A stretch of DNA of 64,000 bases, taken from positions 20,593,037 to 20,657,036 of the forward strand of contig CP034986.1 of the NCBI GenBank assembly GCA_004026145.2, given 5' to 3'. How positions within the stretch are numbered: the stretch's first letter is position 1; every line of letters starts with the position of its first letter. A model generated the notes under the pieces. It was not told the DNA's origin. It saw only the letters and a program-made list of their open reading frames with translations, and did not search any database. Positions 40,599 to 53,100 of this stretch are shown piece after piece. The stretch comes from Takifugu bimaculatus. Its lineage: Eukaryota; Chordata; Actinopteri; Tetraodontiformes; Tetraodontidae. The translations under genes were made by a program, and so were the position numbers.

Positions 40599-43112
40599 CT
40601 GTGAGAGTGTCCGTCCTGTCTGAGATTTGTCCCGCATAAGCCCCTTCCATCAAAGTCAACAAGTTCATGCAACTCTAAGCTAACTGTCAAAAAACAAAAC
40701 CATATGCTCAATGTAGTTCTTTCACACTTACCATTTTTACAGCACAAACCACCAGTTAAAGGGCACACTCATGACATGATTCATAGGGACGGCCCTTTCA
40801 ATTTTATGTCGAGGTTAATTTAATTACGAGTTGGCTAATCAAAAGATCACTGTACCTGTATCCTCAGAGCCCTTGGGCCATATTAGGGCAATATGTCAAG
40901 CTAAACACTATCTAAAGGTACTCAGGTCAAACCAAGGATCACTTGATCTGACCAAAAGACCATTAAGTTACACCTAATTGCTGCTGCTGCGAAAGAATAA
41001 ATGTGTCCCAACAGATACCCAGGTATACACAGTTCACATTCCATGTCCCCACAGTCTAAAGGCTTGCCGCAAGATCTTGAATCTTTTTGCAGCATTCCAT
41101 GCTTCTAGTGAACCTGATAGGAACAGCTTTGTAGACACCACTGGACACAAAATACACTAAACCCTTAAGGTGATGAGACAGTATAATCTGTCTGGAGCCT
41201 CCAAAAGCAGCCACAACACAGGCCGATTCTTGAAGATAGACGTGGTGCCTATTTACACTAGTTTTCTGAACTAGTGCAAACTGTTGATGATAAAAACATG
41301 ACTGAGCCTGAGTGTATTAATGGTAATCAGTGAATTTACAAATCACAAAGAAGTGTGTGGGTGATGTAGGCAGAAGACTTGTAAACCAAAACCAAAACAT
41401 GTTTTGAAACCAGATCCTTGGATAAGTTTAGAAAAGTTTTTTTTTTCCTTTTTAATTTGCCACTTTAAGGGTGATCATTACTAAACAAATTAGGGAATGT
41501 AAATTAGGTTGCATAAATGTCTTTTCATGGAGGAAGATTTTTGTCCTGTCTCATGACTTGGTTAACAAAGATTTATCCTTATTTTCTCTATAGAATTCCA
41601 AAGATCTGTCATCTCAATTTTGCAGGGTGACAGTAATACCACTGTGCAGCCATGCTGATCATCAATGTGACAATAAAACCCAGCACAGAACCCATGTTGC
41701 CAGGTTGTTTTTGAGCATTTATTTAGCAACTGGCTGAACCCATGACTTCTACTTTGACAAAACCATTAAGACTATCAGAGATTCACCATGAGCTCAAAAT
41801 ATTTCTCTAAAAACCTGCAAAAAGCCTGCATTACGGCAAAACAGCAACCCAGTCTGTACTGAGCAGCACAACACACAAGTGGCTTTTCCAGGATTGACGT
41901 GATCATATAAAAGAGAAGAATAAGTTCACAAAGTCTGAAGACTGGCAACTTATTCTTTATGAGAAGTCCTGATCCAGAGTGTGTGAGACACACTCCTGGG
42001 GCATGAAAAACCACATAAACCTGTGAGCGCACAGGCACACAAATAATATATTCTCACTGCCAAAGCATGTGAGAAAGAGTTTTCAGGCATCCAGATGTCA
42101 TCACATGACAGTGTTTTACTCCTTTGGCTTCATGGGAAAGGTGTTGCACACGTGAAGATGACTGATAGTGGCACGAGAGGTACTCAGTGTGGGAGTAGAG
42201 GAGAATATGACCATAAATTTAATGCAGTGTCATCATCCCCTCAGGTCCAAACAAAGCCAGAAATGCATCCTTCCCTAAAATGCAACAGGAATATGTAAAA
42301 TGGACACACAGCTGCATGTAGTCATGAACTATCTTCGTGCTAAAAAGGAAATTCTGCTAAAGGCGATATTAAAATTCTCTGTAAGCTGTGGGTAGAGAGC
42401 TTAAATTGCAAACCACACTTCAACTGTGCACGAGATACCAAGCTGTCTGTAGCTTGCTAAATAAAATCATTGCCGAGAGCATTGGTACGAATCCTTCCTC
42501 TTCATATATCACACAAGTCCACGTCCAACAATGGCAGACTCTCTCTGTTTGGAGAGTGAGTCAGAGGCTAGTCAACATTATTGCACTGTGTACTCTAGAA
42601 GGGCACTGTAATACTTCATTTTATTCCAGCTACTGTAATAACCCTAGAGTGCTTTTTCACATCACATTCATCACATTTTATCTGCTGCAAAAGTACTCTA
42701 AAGTGTCTCACTAATTTGCATTTCACTCTACTTAATCATTCAGGACAATTTAGAGGGCATATCACCCCAGTCTATCCACTGGATGGACTCTCCAGAGGGA
42801 GAATTGCCACATTCTGACCCTTGGATGCACACCCCTTACAGGTACATCAAACATTTGCTCAACTGAAAAAGCATCCCCAGATGGCATTTTATTCAGTTTG
42901 GAAAAGGGGGCACTTGATAGCCATCCAGTATGAGATTCACCCTGATCTTGAAATATATCTACATCCTCTTTCCCTTTTTAATTGTGTATCAGAGGGGAAA
43001 GCGACTGCATTTTTTGTCCCTTTTTCATATATGGAGGTAACATAGAGGTAACATTCTGCTCATTACTGATGGACCCAAGGAGACAGACATCAAATCCAGT
43101 GATGGATGTGGC

Positions 43113-43134
43113 TTTTTCTTTCTTTCTTTCTTTT
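43113..43134 (+). repeat. (CTTT)n microsatellite
   Basis: About five CTTT units form a tetranucleotide repeat. A TA dinucleotide tract follows at 43348-43361. Confidence 0.85.
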
Positions 43135-43945
43135 GGCACCGAGTGTGATGATGATGAAAATAGGACACATTTGTTTGAACATTTGCCAACACGATGGCTC
43201 CTCTGTGAGAGGCACCCTACTTTTCAATTTGATTTGATGATGGTGTGCATGGAGATAAAATGTTAAACTGGCCCAGAGCGACTGGTTTACCATCTTAGTT
43301 TTAAATGGGAACTCAAATGGGGAAAAAACAATTAAAAAAACATTAAGATATATATATATATTTTAAATAAACAATTACCCAAACTAAAACACAATCAACG
43401 TCAGGGATGAAAAATCAATGGCGGGTATGCACAAACTAGGTTGTAGCTATGCTAATTTAGCAACCTAATTTTTTTCAACAAATAATGGCATTTGCTCCAC
43501 GCCTTCAATAAACACCACCATGCTGGATCATCATTCGCCAGCAGTTTTCCATTTTTTGCACCTTCACTCCACTTGCATGTACTTCAGGGCCATTATTGCA
43601 ATCCAAGGTGTTTCTCTTATTTTGTCAACCCACCATCTGTTCCCCCTTCTGCTATCTCACCACAATATATGGTACACTGTTTTGCACAAAGTGTGAGATG
43701 AAATCTGCTTTTTAATTATTTGCTTTTACAGAATCCCCAAGGCTTATTTTACCCAAGGTTTCTGCATAAAGCATGGCAACATCCCGTCTATTTAATTTCA
43801 TCTGGACACAAAAGCTCTGAGAAAATTTAGCAAAATTGCATTTAATTAAACATCCAATGACTCTGTTGCTGAGATGGCTCCATCAAGACCCCAAATGGCC
43901 TGATACTTAATAACAAATTATTTTTTGATCTATCATTTTCTTTCA

Positions 43946-43982
43946 TGCGCATGCGAAAAGTCACTGACTGGGGGCATGCGCA
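43946..43982. promoter_or_regulatory. two NRF1-like GC palindromic sites
   Basis: TGCGCATGCG (43946-43955) and GCATGCGCA (43974-43982) both resemble the NRF1 core GCGCATGCGC and stand out in an A+T-rich background. They are about 1.4 kb upstream of the predicted slitrk6 start. Occupancy cannot be judged from sequence. Confidence 0.35.
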
Positions 43983-44387
43983 CAGAGAACCTATCAAGAT
44001 AAATATTGACTTTTATTAACTGGAAAGACATTCAAGAAAGCCTTTTTTTTTAACCAGGGCACTTCAGAAATGATACCACACATTTCGCTGAAAAGGTTGA
44101 GATGTGTGGTCAGGAATTGCAGACCAGTTCAACTAGATAATTTGCCTTTGAACCACTTAAACTTCTCTATCTCTTTTCACGATGAAAATGTATTATTTCA
44201 TGCTGCAACTACTGCAGTTGATACCAAAAATGTTACAGGATTGCTATCCTCGTTTTGTCCTTAGAAAAATTATGGTGGTTGTCATGGTTGACAGTAACCC
44301 ATTTTATGTGCTTTGGAAATTCCATATTCTTTAGGGGAGCTCTGTAACTGGGTCACTAACTGGTGAGGTCAAGCTTAAAACTTAACA

Positions 44388-44408
44388 CCCCCCCCCCACC
44401 CCACCCCC
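44388..44408 (-). repeat. C-rich tract, minus-strand G-quadruplex candidate
   Basis: Runs of ten, four and five C separated by single A bases mean the minus strand carries at least four G runs with one-base spacing. This favours a stable quadruplex. It lies about 1 kb upstream of the predicted slitrk6 start. Confidence 0.7.
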
Positions 44409-45154
44409 GTACCATATGGGAGTTCATTTTACTTTAATCCCGTATCAAAACCAATACATTTTTAAGCAGTAGGTAAGGAAAATGGGGGAGATGTTTAGGT
44501 AAAGTGATTTCCAACTGTGGGATTTATGAGGTTGCAATGTCAAGCTATTTACTGCTTTTGACTTATTATTAAAAGAATGAAGTACAGTTCAGCAAGAATG
44601 GATTGCTCTCTATTATCTCAGTCAAGGACGGAACCCAGATTAAACTGCAGGATGATCCATGACTGAAAATTTACTATGTATAATTAATATGACTGCAAAG
44701 GCTGCAGTTGGCCATCTTTGTCCAGTTATATGTTTGAATAATCTGCATCATAGGCCAGTTTCATGGCATTGCATTTTATCTGCGTTGAGGATATTTAAAG
44801 GCCATCAGTGCTCATTTTCACCCCCTTATTGAGTGTAGGAACCTTGAATAGGAGGAGCTTTTGTGTAACAGTTTCTCGGCGTTTTTCCGTCTCATCTAAA
44901 ATAACCAGACCTCAACAGCGAAGTTTGAGGTTGGGAACTTCAAGATAAAATCTTAATTTGATACCGTTCAATTAAAACTGAATTATGAGCAAATTGCCGA
45001 CACACTTAGAATAAATACGTTTTGTTTAATAACTACAAGGTAAGTGTACTGGTCTTGCATCGATATCGCGGTGATAACAGTAAACAACTCGGAAATTAGA
45101 AGCGGTTGAGCGTTTGTGTTTTGTTTTGAAAGGCCCTGTCGGAAGTAGCTGAAA

Positions 45155-45399
45155 AAAAATGCTAGTCTTGACGCACCATCGCGCCCCGCCGTCCACCTCA
45201 ACAGCATGCAAATTGCTCCGCGAGACCAACCTATGGCAGATTGATTACCGACACAGAGCGCGTGGCGCGGCACTTGAGCTGGACGCGCAGCGGTTTGCGC
45301 TTCCAAAAATTCTCTGTGGACTATGACAGTTAATAACAGGTTCTTTTTTGTGTAATTCACTAGAGTTTGCTATATATTTTTTCATCCATCCGCAACTTG
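45155..45399 (+). promoter_or_regulatory. predicted slitrk6 core promoter within a CpG-rich patch
   Basis: A+T-rich desert changes here to CpG-rich sequence that continues through exon 1. Visible sites are a GC-box-like CGCCCCGCC near 45181, a perfect POU octamer ATGCAAAT at 45206-45213, and a TATA-like TATATATT at 45371-45378. The TATA box sits about 25-30 bases before the proposed transcription start. The octamer is about 165 bases upstream of it. Function is inferred from position and composition only. Confidence 0.5.
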
Positions 45400-45702
45400 T
45401 TTAAAAAAAATCATCTGAAGGTTGCGAGAGGAGCGCTTTATTCATTTCATTCCTTATCATCGCGGGACCGGAATCTCTCCCGACCGCTCTCGCCGCTGCG
45501 GAATAATCAGTTGATAGCTGTTAGGTGGAGCGCAGAAAGACTGCGGACCCCGGACTGCCGCTGACGGACCCGGCGAAGTTTTCTATGGTGGACCGAGGAG
45601 AAAGTGTTGTTCCTTTCGCTCCTCGCCGCGACGCCGCCTCGTTCCTCCTGATGGGCAGAGAGCGGTGACAGTCGGGACAACTGTTCTCATCAATTTCAGC
45701 CA
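45400..45702 (+). other. slitrk6: slitrk6 non-coding exon 1 (predicted 5' UTR)
   Basis: This CpG-rich stretch ends at a strong splice donor (GCCA followed by GTAAGT at 45703). It begins about 25-30 bases after a TATA-like box. The coding exon downstream opens with a clear acceptor, so a non-coding exon is required upstream, and SLITRK genes commonly have a non-coding 5' exon and one coding exon. The exact 5' end is inferred from the TATA position and may be off by tens of bases. Other upstream exons cannot be excluded. Confidence 0.6.
45585..45668 (+). promoter_or_regulatory. upstream ORF in the slitrk6 5' leader (27 codons)
   Basis: The only upstream ATG frame in predicted exon 1 starts MVDRGESVVPF and ends in TGA at 45666-45668, wholly inside the exon. 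A second in-frame ATG lies at 45651. The first ATG has T at -3 and G at +4, a weak to moderate context, so leaky scanning is likely. After splicing, about 49 bases separate the uORF stop from the main ATG. Such uORFs often reduce main-frame translation. The peptide resembles nothing I know. Confidence 0.5.
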
Positions 45703-46199
45703 GTAAGTCCGGTCATTTGTATTCGTCACTTTAGGTTTTCCTCTTTAATTAGGTTCTACTTTGTTGCTCTTTACGCCGAATTAAAATAAATAAATAAAAA
45801 CCTAGTTGAAAGGTCGAAATTGTCAGGAATCTAGGTGGGCATGTTAGAACTAGCAAAAGTATGCATCTTTTTTAGCTCTGTCTCCCTCGCCTTGGGACAT
45901 TAATGTATAGCAATATACAGTGTGTTGGGGTGGACAAAGGTGCTTAAAGGTGACTGCACAGAGACAACCGTGAAAGCGGCCAGTTTGCCATCGCTGTGGG
46001 TCCTTTATTCTGGGTCCACCTGGCTGCGTGCCACCCGGTTACTGTATCCCACGGCTGTGTGGGCTTGTGGTGCTTTAAAACGAGCGGAAAACACAGCCCA
46101 AACTCCAACGCCTGCCTGCTTTTCTACGTCCCTTCTCTAAATAAAGCGATCTGCCTGTAAATGGCCAGATGGATCATTACAGCGCCAATTAGTGTTTGT

Positions 46200-46300
46200 C
46201 GTCGCAGGTGTGTCGGTGGTCATGGTGACGGTGGGGTGTCCTGCATCACGACTTCCACACGGGCCAATCAGAGAGGGGGGCCGCCGCCGTCGTAATAAAT
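46200..46300 (+). promoter_or_regulatory. CpG-rich patch with CCAAT box in intron 1
   Basis: GGCCAATCAGAG (CCAAT at 46264-46268) matches an NF-Y site. CCGCCGCCGTCGT follows directly, then AATAAATAC. This arrangement could mark an alternative slitrk6 promoter about 500 bases inside the intron, or simply the shore of the promoter CpG island. Confidence 0.35.
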
Positions 46301-46984
46301 ACAGATTTAAACTCTGCCAGCCTGGGATTTATTCAAAATCCGCCCATTATTTTGCAGATCAGTAATTTTAAATTGGGCTATAATCCTGTTGATTTATTTC
46401 ACGGGTCTGTTCCACCATACTGCATCCTTCAGGGGAGGTTGTATTCCTATGGAAGTACATCTTAGTGAGCAGAGGACGAGCGTAATTTATTGTGGCTGCT
46501 AGTTCTGTGTATGGATGACTGAATCCTTGATGGTTAAAAAGCTTTGCTGAATCATCTGCATACACGTGTCCCTTTTTGCGTACATTGCTCTGTCCACAAG
46601 TAGGGAGATATTTTTAAAATGTGAATCCTTGTAAGAGGTCTTGTGAACCTATGTTAAGTACTTTTTTATTGAGGATAGGAAAGAGCTTGAAGCCATTTTA
46701 AAGAGACTTGGTTTCTCTGAGAGAAAGTTCAGCACACTGTTTTACAAAATATTGAATCGGTGAAAATAAAAAATAAAAACAATATAGAAGGAGCAAAAGA
46801 GTTTAACCAGCTCATGTTTTTTTCAGTGGGCAGACGTCATAATTATGTATTTCTCCAGAACTGTGATGGAGGGCCGCAAGCACCTCCAGAAATTCTGCAG
46901 ATATGTGGGTGTAGTGTTGCTGACCCTGTAGGGCAGACCACATCACTTCCAATACAGAGGAAAAGGGGACAATTTCTGCTGTAA

Positions 46985-47110
46985 TTGGTGCCCGGGAACA
47001 CTGCACGGCGCTCCAGGAAGTCGACGGTCGCTCAGAGATTCTGTAGTCGCTCATAAACAATGTGCGCGTCCATGCTGGAGACACACACTCGCACACATGC
47101 GCAGTGGAGC
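46985..47110. promoter_or_regulatory. CpG-enriched patch in intron 1
   Basis: About eleven CpGs by hand count lie in roughly 125 bases, including GTCGACGGTCGCTC and ACATGCGCAGTGG. Flanking intron is A+T-rich. It is a candidate intronic regulatory element with no exon recognised inside. Confidence 0.3.
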
Positions 47111-50100
47111 AGTAGAGTGCAGGGACCTCTAATCTGCTATCCCATGTCAGCCTGGAATGAGACAACCCCTGGGTGGACGCAATAAGTCTCACTATCTTGT
47201 TCACTTGGTCTCAGTCTCCGTTTCCATCTCTTTCTTTCAGCCCTCCAGCAAAAGCTGATATATTTTTTAAGTGTTAGTCAATGCCCAAAAGTATTGTGAG
47301 GTGAAAAGGGAAGAAAAAATAGACCATTTTTCTGCATTGCAAGGACAAGTATTTACTATTTATGTTGTTCTGCATTAATGTCAGGATGTGGCTAAATGAA
47401 TTCATTGTGTGTGAGTTATAGACTTTTTGTCATTACCAGACAATTAGATGAATGAATTAAATGGAGCAGACTGGGAGAATCTCTTTCCCATCAAACCTAT
47501 TTAGGGGTATCCACTGATATTGGACTGATATCAGAAATCTCCGGTGTTTATTTATTTTTTGGGATTTAGTCATTCCCACTTGGGATCAGGCATATAAAGA
47601 GAGTAACTGTGTGTCAGAGGTGGGATTGTGGGCGTCTTTGTCGAGCAGATGCCTCTATGTAGTTGAGGGTAGGGGATATTACTCCCTGACAAGTCCTGAC
47701 TGTCATGGGAATTTCAGATGTTGCCTTTCTGAGATGCAATCTTGACTCAAAGCCTCCTGATAAATGTTCCCGTCAGCATATACAGGAGTAATTTGGCATT
47801 ACTGAAAACTGCAGTGAGGCTGTAAAAGTTTTTGTCAAGTGCACCCTGGAGCTTTTAGATAGCCAGCAGCAGTTCTCAACTAGCTGCTGTGTTTCTCATA
47901 ATGCCTTTTTATAATTGCCTGGTGCTGGATCTCCACCTGGGATGGTGTTATGACACCTTAATGTTAATTGTAACTGTAAAGGGGCAAAGAGGGAGCCTGA
48001 TCTGTGATGTTGAAATAAATGTTTGACGCTTTCAGATCAATATTTGGAGCAGAACCCTGAAGGTGCCAGTTATTTAGAATATTGTTGCTGATCAATATTT
48101 TTAAGTGAAATTCTAGAGTAATAAATATGAAAAGAGGATTTGAAGGCTTTCTTTGCAGTCCCCCTGACTATTAGTGTCTCTTGTGCCGAATATGGTGTAA
48201 CATTTAAAATTAACCTGCAGTATAGAAAGCATACTGTGTGTATATAAGTGGCATTAGTTATCCTGTTAACGACATATGTAGTGAGCAGGTTATTTAGGAC
48301 TACATACTGTACCTCATTTATTTTGGATATGCTTCAGTTTTTTCCATTTGGATCAGTGCCATGTGACACGTTAGCGGTTGTGTGCCCTATGATGCTTTCT
48401 GTATCCGTAATGTGGTTTCTTTTAAGATTTCAGGCATTTAAATTGTTCCAGCACATGTGATATACGCAAACAAGGCGTGGAGGTATAGAGCTTAAAAAGC
48501 TTTTCTTTTTTCCCTGGATTTGACAGGAACTCTCCTTCCTCCTTTACTGGTCTCGAGAGATGTTATTGAGAGGGACACACGATCTTGGCTCCAATCTCTT
48601 TAAGACGAGTAACACAGTTGTTATACAGTAAATACCAATCTTACTGCCTTAAAATGCTTTAAATATACTCCTTCTAGTTGTTTCCACACAGAACATTTTG
48701 AGGATCATTGCCTTTGACATGTTCTGTCATGTTTAGAGCCACAGTGTTGAATTTCTCGCCAACGCATCAGCATATGTTGAATTATTGGTGGCTTATAGGT
48801 TAATCTTCCCAAGAACATGTATAGAGTTGAAAATGGTTGATCTTTTTTACATACAAATGCTGGAGCATTTGAAGGTCTGGAAGTTTTTTTTAAAGTGTAA
48901 AAATCAGATCTTCATGTGCTTTTGTAAGCTCTTGAGAATGTTTTTTTTAAGAGGAAAGCTAACCACTGTGTTGTAAAGGCGTCGTTTATTTAATGTATTT
49001 ATTTAGTGTTACGTAAGGAGCGATGACGGCAGTCGTCATTATAAAACACGTTTGAATAAACGCTTTTCACAGAAGTGCCATTCAGCTGTGGCTAACAGCT
49101 GCATCCAGCTGTGACGATGGCCTAAGTGGTGTCTTCTGTGTCCAATTAAACTCAGTGAGTCAAAAGAATCGGACTGCACTATAAGCATACTGTAGATTGT
49201 AATTCAGATGAACCAGAGTCCACAGTTGATGTGTCTCTGTAATGTCGCCTTTCTCTTCCTCTTTCTGTCTCCTATTTCTGGCACAAATCATAAGACTGTC
49301 ATTACTGATCCCCTGTGGGATGATTTTTCCAAGGGGGGGGGGCTCCTCTAAACGAACGACTCATTTATGATCAGATAAGGACGAACAGATGATGCACAGA
49401 TCGTCTTAACTTCAAAGCAAATATGTGTTTGTAAATATGCATGTCATTCTTGCAGCGAAATGATCTTTGATCAAAAGACAAACCACCGAGATTGTTTGCT
49501 CCATCCTTTTGCATTTCTGATGATGCGCCAGATTTTTGCAGATGCAGCTGCATATAAATTGACCACTCTGAATAAATTCATCAACCATTTCTGTTTTAGC
49601 AGGTCAGTCACCCCAGAATTAATGAGGCTCCTTTTTGGAAGAACAATAATTTCCAGAGAGAATGTCTGCTCAGTGCAGATGTCTGTCCTTTACAAAACAC
49701 ACCTTGATGCCACAATCCACTGATGTAATCTACCTGCTCATTTCTGGAGAACTAATTACTGTGCATTAGTTAAACAGACCATTTGAAAAGCAAACCCACT
49801 AAATTGCACTTGCTGAGGGATCCAGGCCCCCTCCCCTTCCATGTCCGTGCAGCTTTTGTGCGTCTATTATTAGTTCTTACACACATATGTTTGTTATCAG
49901 GACTCAAAGCCCACCGTCGGAGGGTAAGGAGGCTCTGCAGTGCACAAGGTAACTGCTGGTGATGTTTTTTGCGACTACATTCCAGGTTTCTATGTGTAAT
50001 GAAGCTCAGCATGTGTTTTCATATGATTTGCTTCCCAGCTGAGTAAACGGCTGTATGGCAGGAGAATGCACCCAGATGAGTGCGGCTTGCTTTCAGACAG

Positions 50101-53100
50101 CTTTCCATCCTTGTAAACGTTGGTAACTGTAGCCAGCAGAAACATCAGACTAGGTCTCAGCAGATAACCAAGGAAGCAGCGGCTGACTTCTGCTTCTGAC
50201 ATTTGATTGATTTGAAGAGGATGATTTAATTGTTTGGTAATAAATGAACGTGGTGAAGCCTGCCCCCTTGATTTCCCCTGACTTTGCTTGAGCTGAGAGC
50301 AGTGTTCAATAAGTATCGATTGTGTGGATGTTATCATTGCCATTATTTGAACTCCAGAGAGCCAGAGATAGTCCAAGCTATATTATAAAATGAACAAACA
50401 TTGAGCAATGTCTGCATTACTATCAACATGATGTATACCATAATCCAGAAGACAGACCCATAATGAGAACAGGGACACTAAATACTGTTTTTACAATACA
50501 GTTCCACTGGCGAGATCCATATTTATTCATTTTTGCCCAATCGGAATCCCCCATCTTGGAGATTTACGTTTTAGCATAACGACAGTTACCCTCATTACAC
50601 TACACAGGAAATCCATGGCATCAGCAAATCAAAAAATAATAGATCAAACCTGCAGGTGGTGTGGTAACAAATGGGCCAGAGTTTATAGAGGAAGGAGTGA
50701 GGACTGAAACATTTCTTAAAAGGAGTTAAACTTTAAGAAAACTGTCCAAAACACAAATATAGTTTGATTTATCAGTCTTCATGGCGTTGGAGGAACAGCC
50801 TTATCTGCAAGATGCCACTAGGCATAACAAGGCCTCCTTACTTGTACATTAGATTGCCTCACGCTACACAGGAGGACATTAGGCCTTATGGGCTATTTTT
50901 GGCTCCAGCATACTTTACCTCCAGTGACAGTGACAATGACGGAACATGATTACAGCTGCATATGCATTATCAAAAATAATGTCCTCTTCTGTCAACTTGA
51001 TAATGCTCATGCAAGTGTTGTTACTTCCTGTACAAAGTTACATTACTGCTCACGTTTGCCTTCTGACATTCCTTGCTCTCGGCAATTAGTTCATACGCTG
51101 TGCTAAAATGATCAAAATGGGAGCTGTGTTTGATCATTGGAAAAAAAAAAAACAGATGTTCAGGTTGTTAAAATGTTCATTTGCTGTAGGATTAATCAAA
51201 TTCCCTATTTTTTTTAATATTCCATAAGCCCTTAAATGAAATGTTTTGAAAGAAGTTTTTGTCTTTTAATGAGAGGATGACATTTTATTATCAAGATGGC
51301 ATTTGTGAGATTAGTCTCGACATAAAAAAGGAAGCAAAAATAGATTCACCGCTACAGAGATTGTTGTTCATCAAGCATAGTTCTGGTCCCACATATCCAT
51401 TTTCCCAACTTAATGTCTGCTTTTTACTTTCAAGATCCAAATTTTAGTCTACAAGATGAACCTCACGGAGTTGCAAAGCCAATCTCTTGACCTTTCACGA
51501 AAGGAAGTAACTCACACAAGGTCCTTTGTTTCAATTGACATTAATTGACTATCATTATGTGGTTTACAAGCCTGCTAGTGATCAGCTATAAAGTGCAGCT
51601 CATTCCTTCCTGTCAGTATCATTCAGTCGGTTCTTAGCATTAAATTTAGTTAGCCGAGTATATTATGTGCATTCATTAGTGCAAATGTGATTAAATCTGA
51701 TGGTGAAAAGACAGCCAGTCTGGGTAGTGTTGTACAATGTTAAAGATCTACAGCAGCAGTGTAGCACATGCACATGTATTTCTTTGCTCATGGGTTGGTA
51801 CACATGCTTAATTAGGATCTCATTGAATATTGCAAACAGAAATTGAATATGTGAATTTAACAGGGTGAGGCCGGCACCGGATGAGCTTCTCATTCCTCCA
51901 GATTGTCACGCTAAGTTCCAGAATCGGTTAGAGAAGTGAGTTTGGAAGAAAAGAGCTCACGACACTAATGCCTTTCCAAATCCGCCCTCTACTGTTATCA
52001 GGCTACACTCGATAACATCTGCCAATAGTCTGTTTCATTTCACATCGTCTCAAGAGCCGACAGCATCACAGAGGTGAACTCTGCGGGTGCTTACAGCACC
52101 ATCACCCTTCTGAACAAACAAATAGATAAATAATGAAAAAGGAAATGGACAGATATTTTGGGCTGCCATTTCATGAATATTGCGACTGATAAAGCACGTT
52201 TAATAGGTCTGAAAAATAAAATTTGTGCATTTCATTATTTTTCAGCATATCATTACTTTGATTAAAAAAAAAACTTCCTCTATTGAGTATGATTTAAAAA
52301 AAAAAAAAGTGTGTTCAATTTTCCTGTCTCAAAGCTTAAGTTACATTTCAGACTCCATGAGATTGTATCCTAAAGTGTCAGACAGTGATGTGAAATATTT
52401 CTTCTGCAGAGGGATCACGCTGTGTCATTTGGACGACCTTTACACTAATTGCATATGCAGATTGGCTGGTTTTGACTTGTCATTTTGAAAGATTTTTCAG
52501 CGGAAGGTCTCGTTATTGTTGTGCAGAGAGCATTGGCTGCCCCTGGAGGTGAAAACAAGAGTCTAATTATTCTGCTCACTTCTTTTTGACACTGATTTCC
52601 TGTTTTCCGCTGACAGATTCTTGTTGGTACTGAACGGTTTCTTCTTGGTTTACGTATGATCATACCTCCAGTTTACTGATCTTTAGTTTTCAGGTAAACT
52701 AAAGAACTCACAGCTGTGTGGTTGATGTGAACTTTTAACTTGAAGATTTTTGAATTGAGTGTTAAAAAAGGACAGACACAATTACAGTCAGAACGAGACA
52801 GTCTTAGTTCAGCTTATTTATTGTTTAACGTTATTTTTTTCTTGTGAGATTTTGGTATGTTTGCTTTTGAGCTGGACTGACTAAATTATCTTTAAGTTTA
52901 ATACTGAGCTTGTTGTTGCAAGAACTTTAATTATTAATTATTCAAGGTGCTGATAAACCCTAGTTAGATAGCTCCTCTCTATTTGTATATCTGTATTCAG
53001 GGCATTAATAAACATTAGTACCACGTGTTTTAATGAATAACATTAATACTAATGTCATTTCTAGTCTCTTCTTTTTCTTTATTTGCCAGTGTTACCTCAG

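Larger units (their letters stand above)
32234..45154. other. gene desert, proximal upstream part
   Basis: Apart from the SINE, the inverted-repeat candidate and the simple repeats listed separately, no gene is seen. Open frames are up to 152 codons and unrecognised. Any slitrk6 regulatory DNA within about 13 kb upstream would lie here. Confidence 0.75.
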
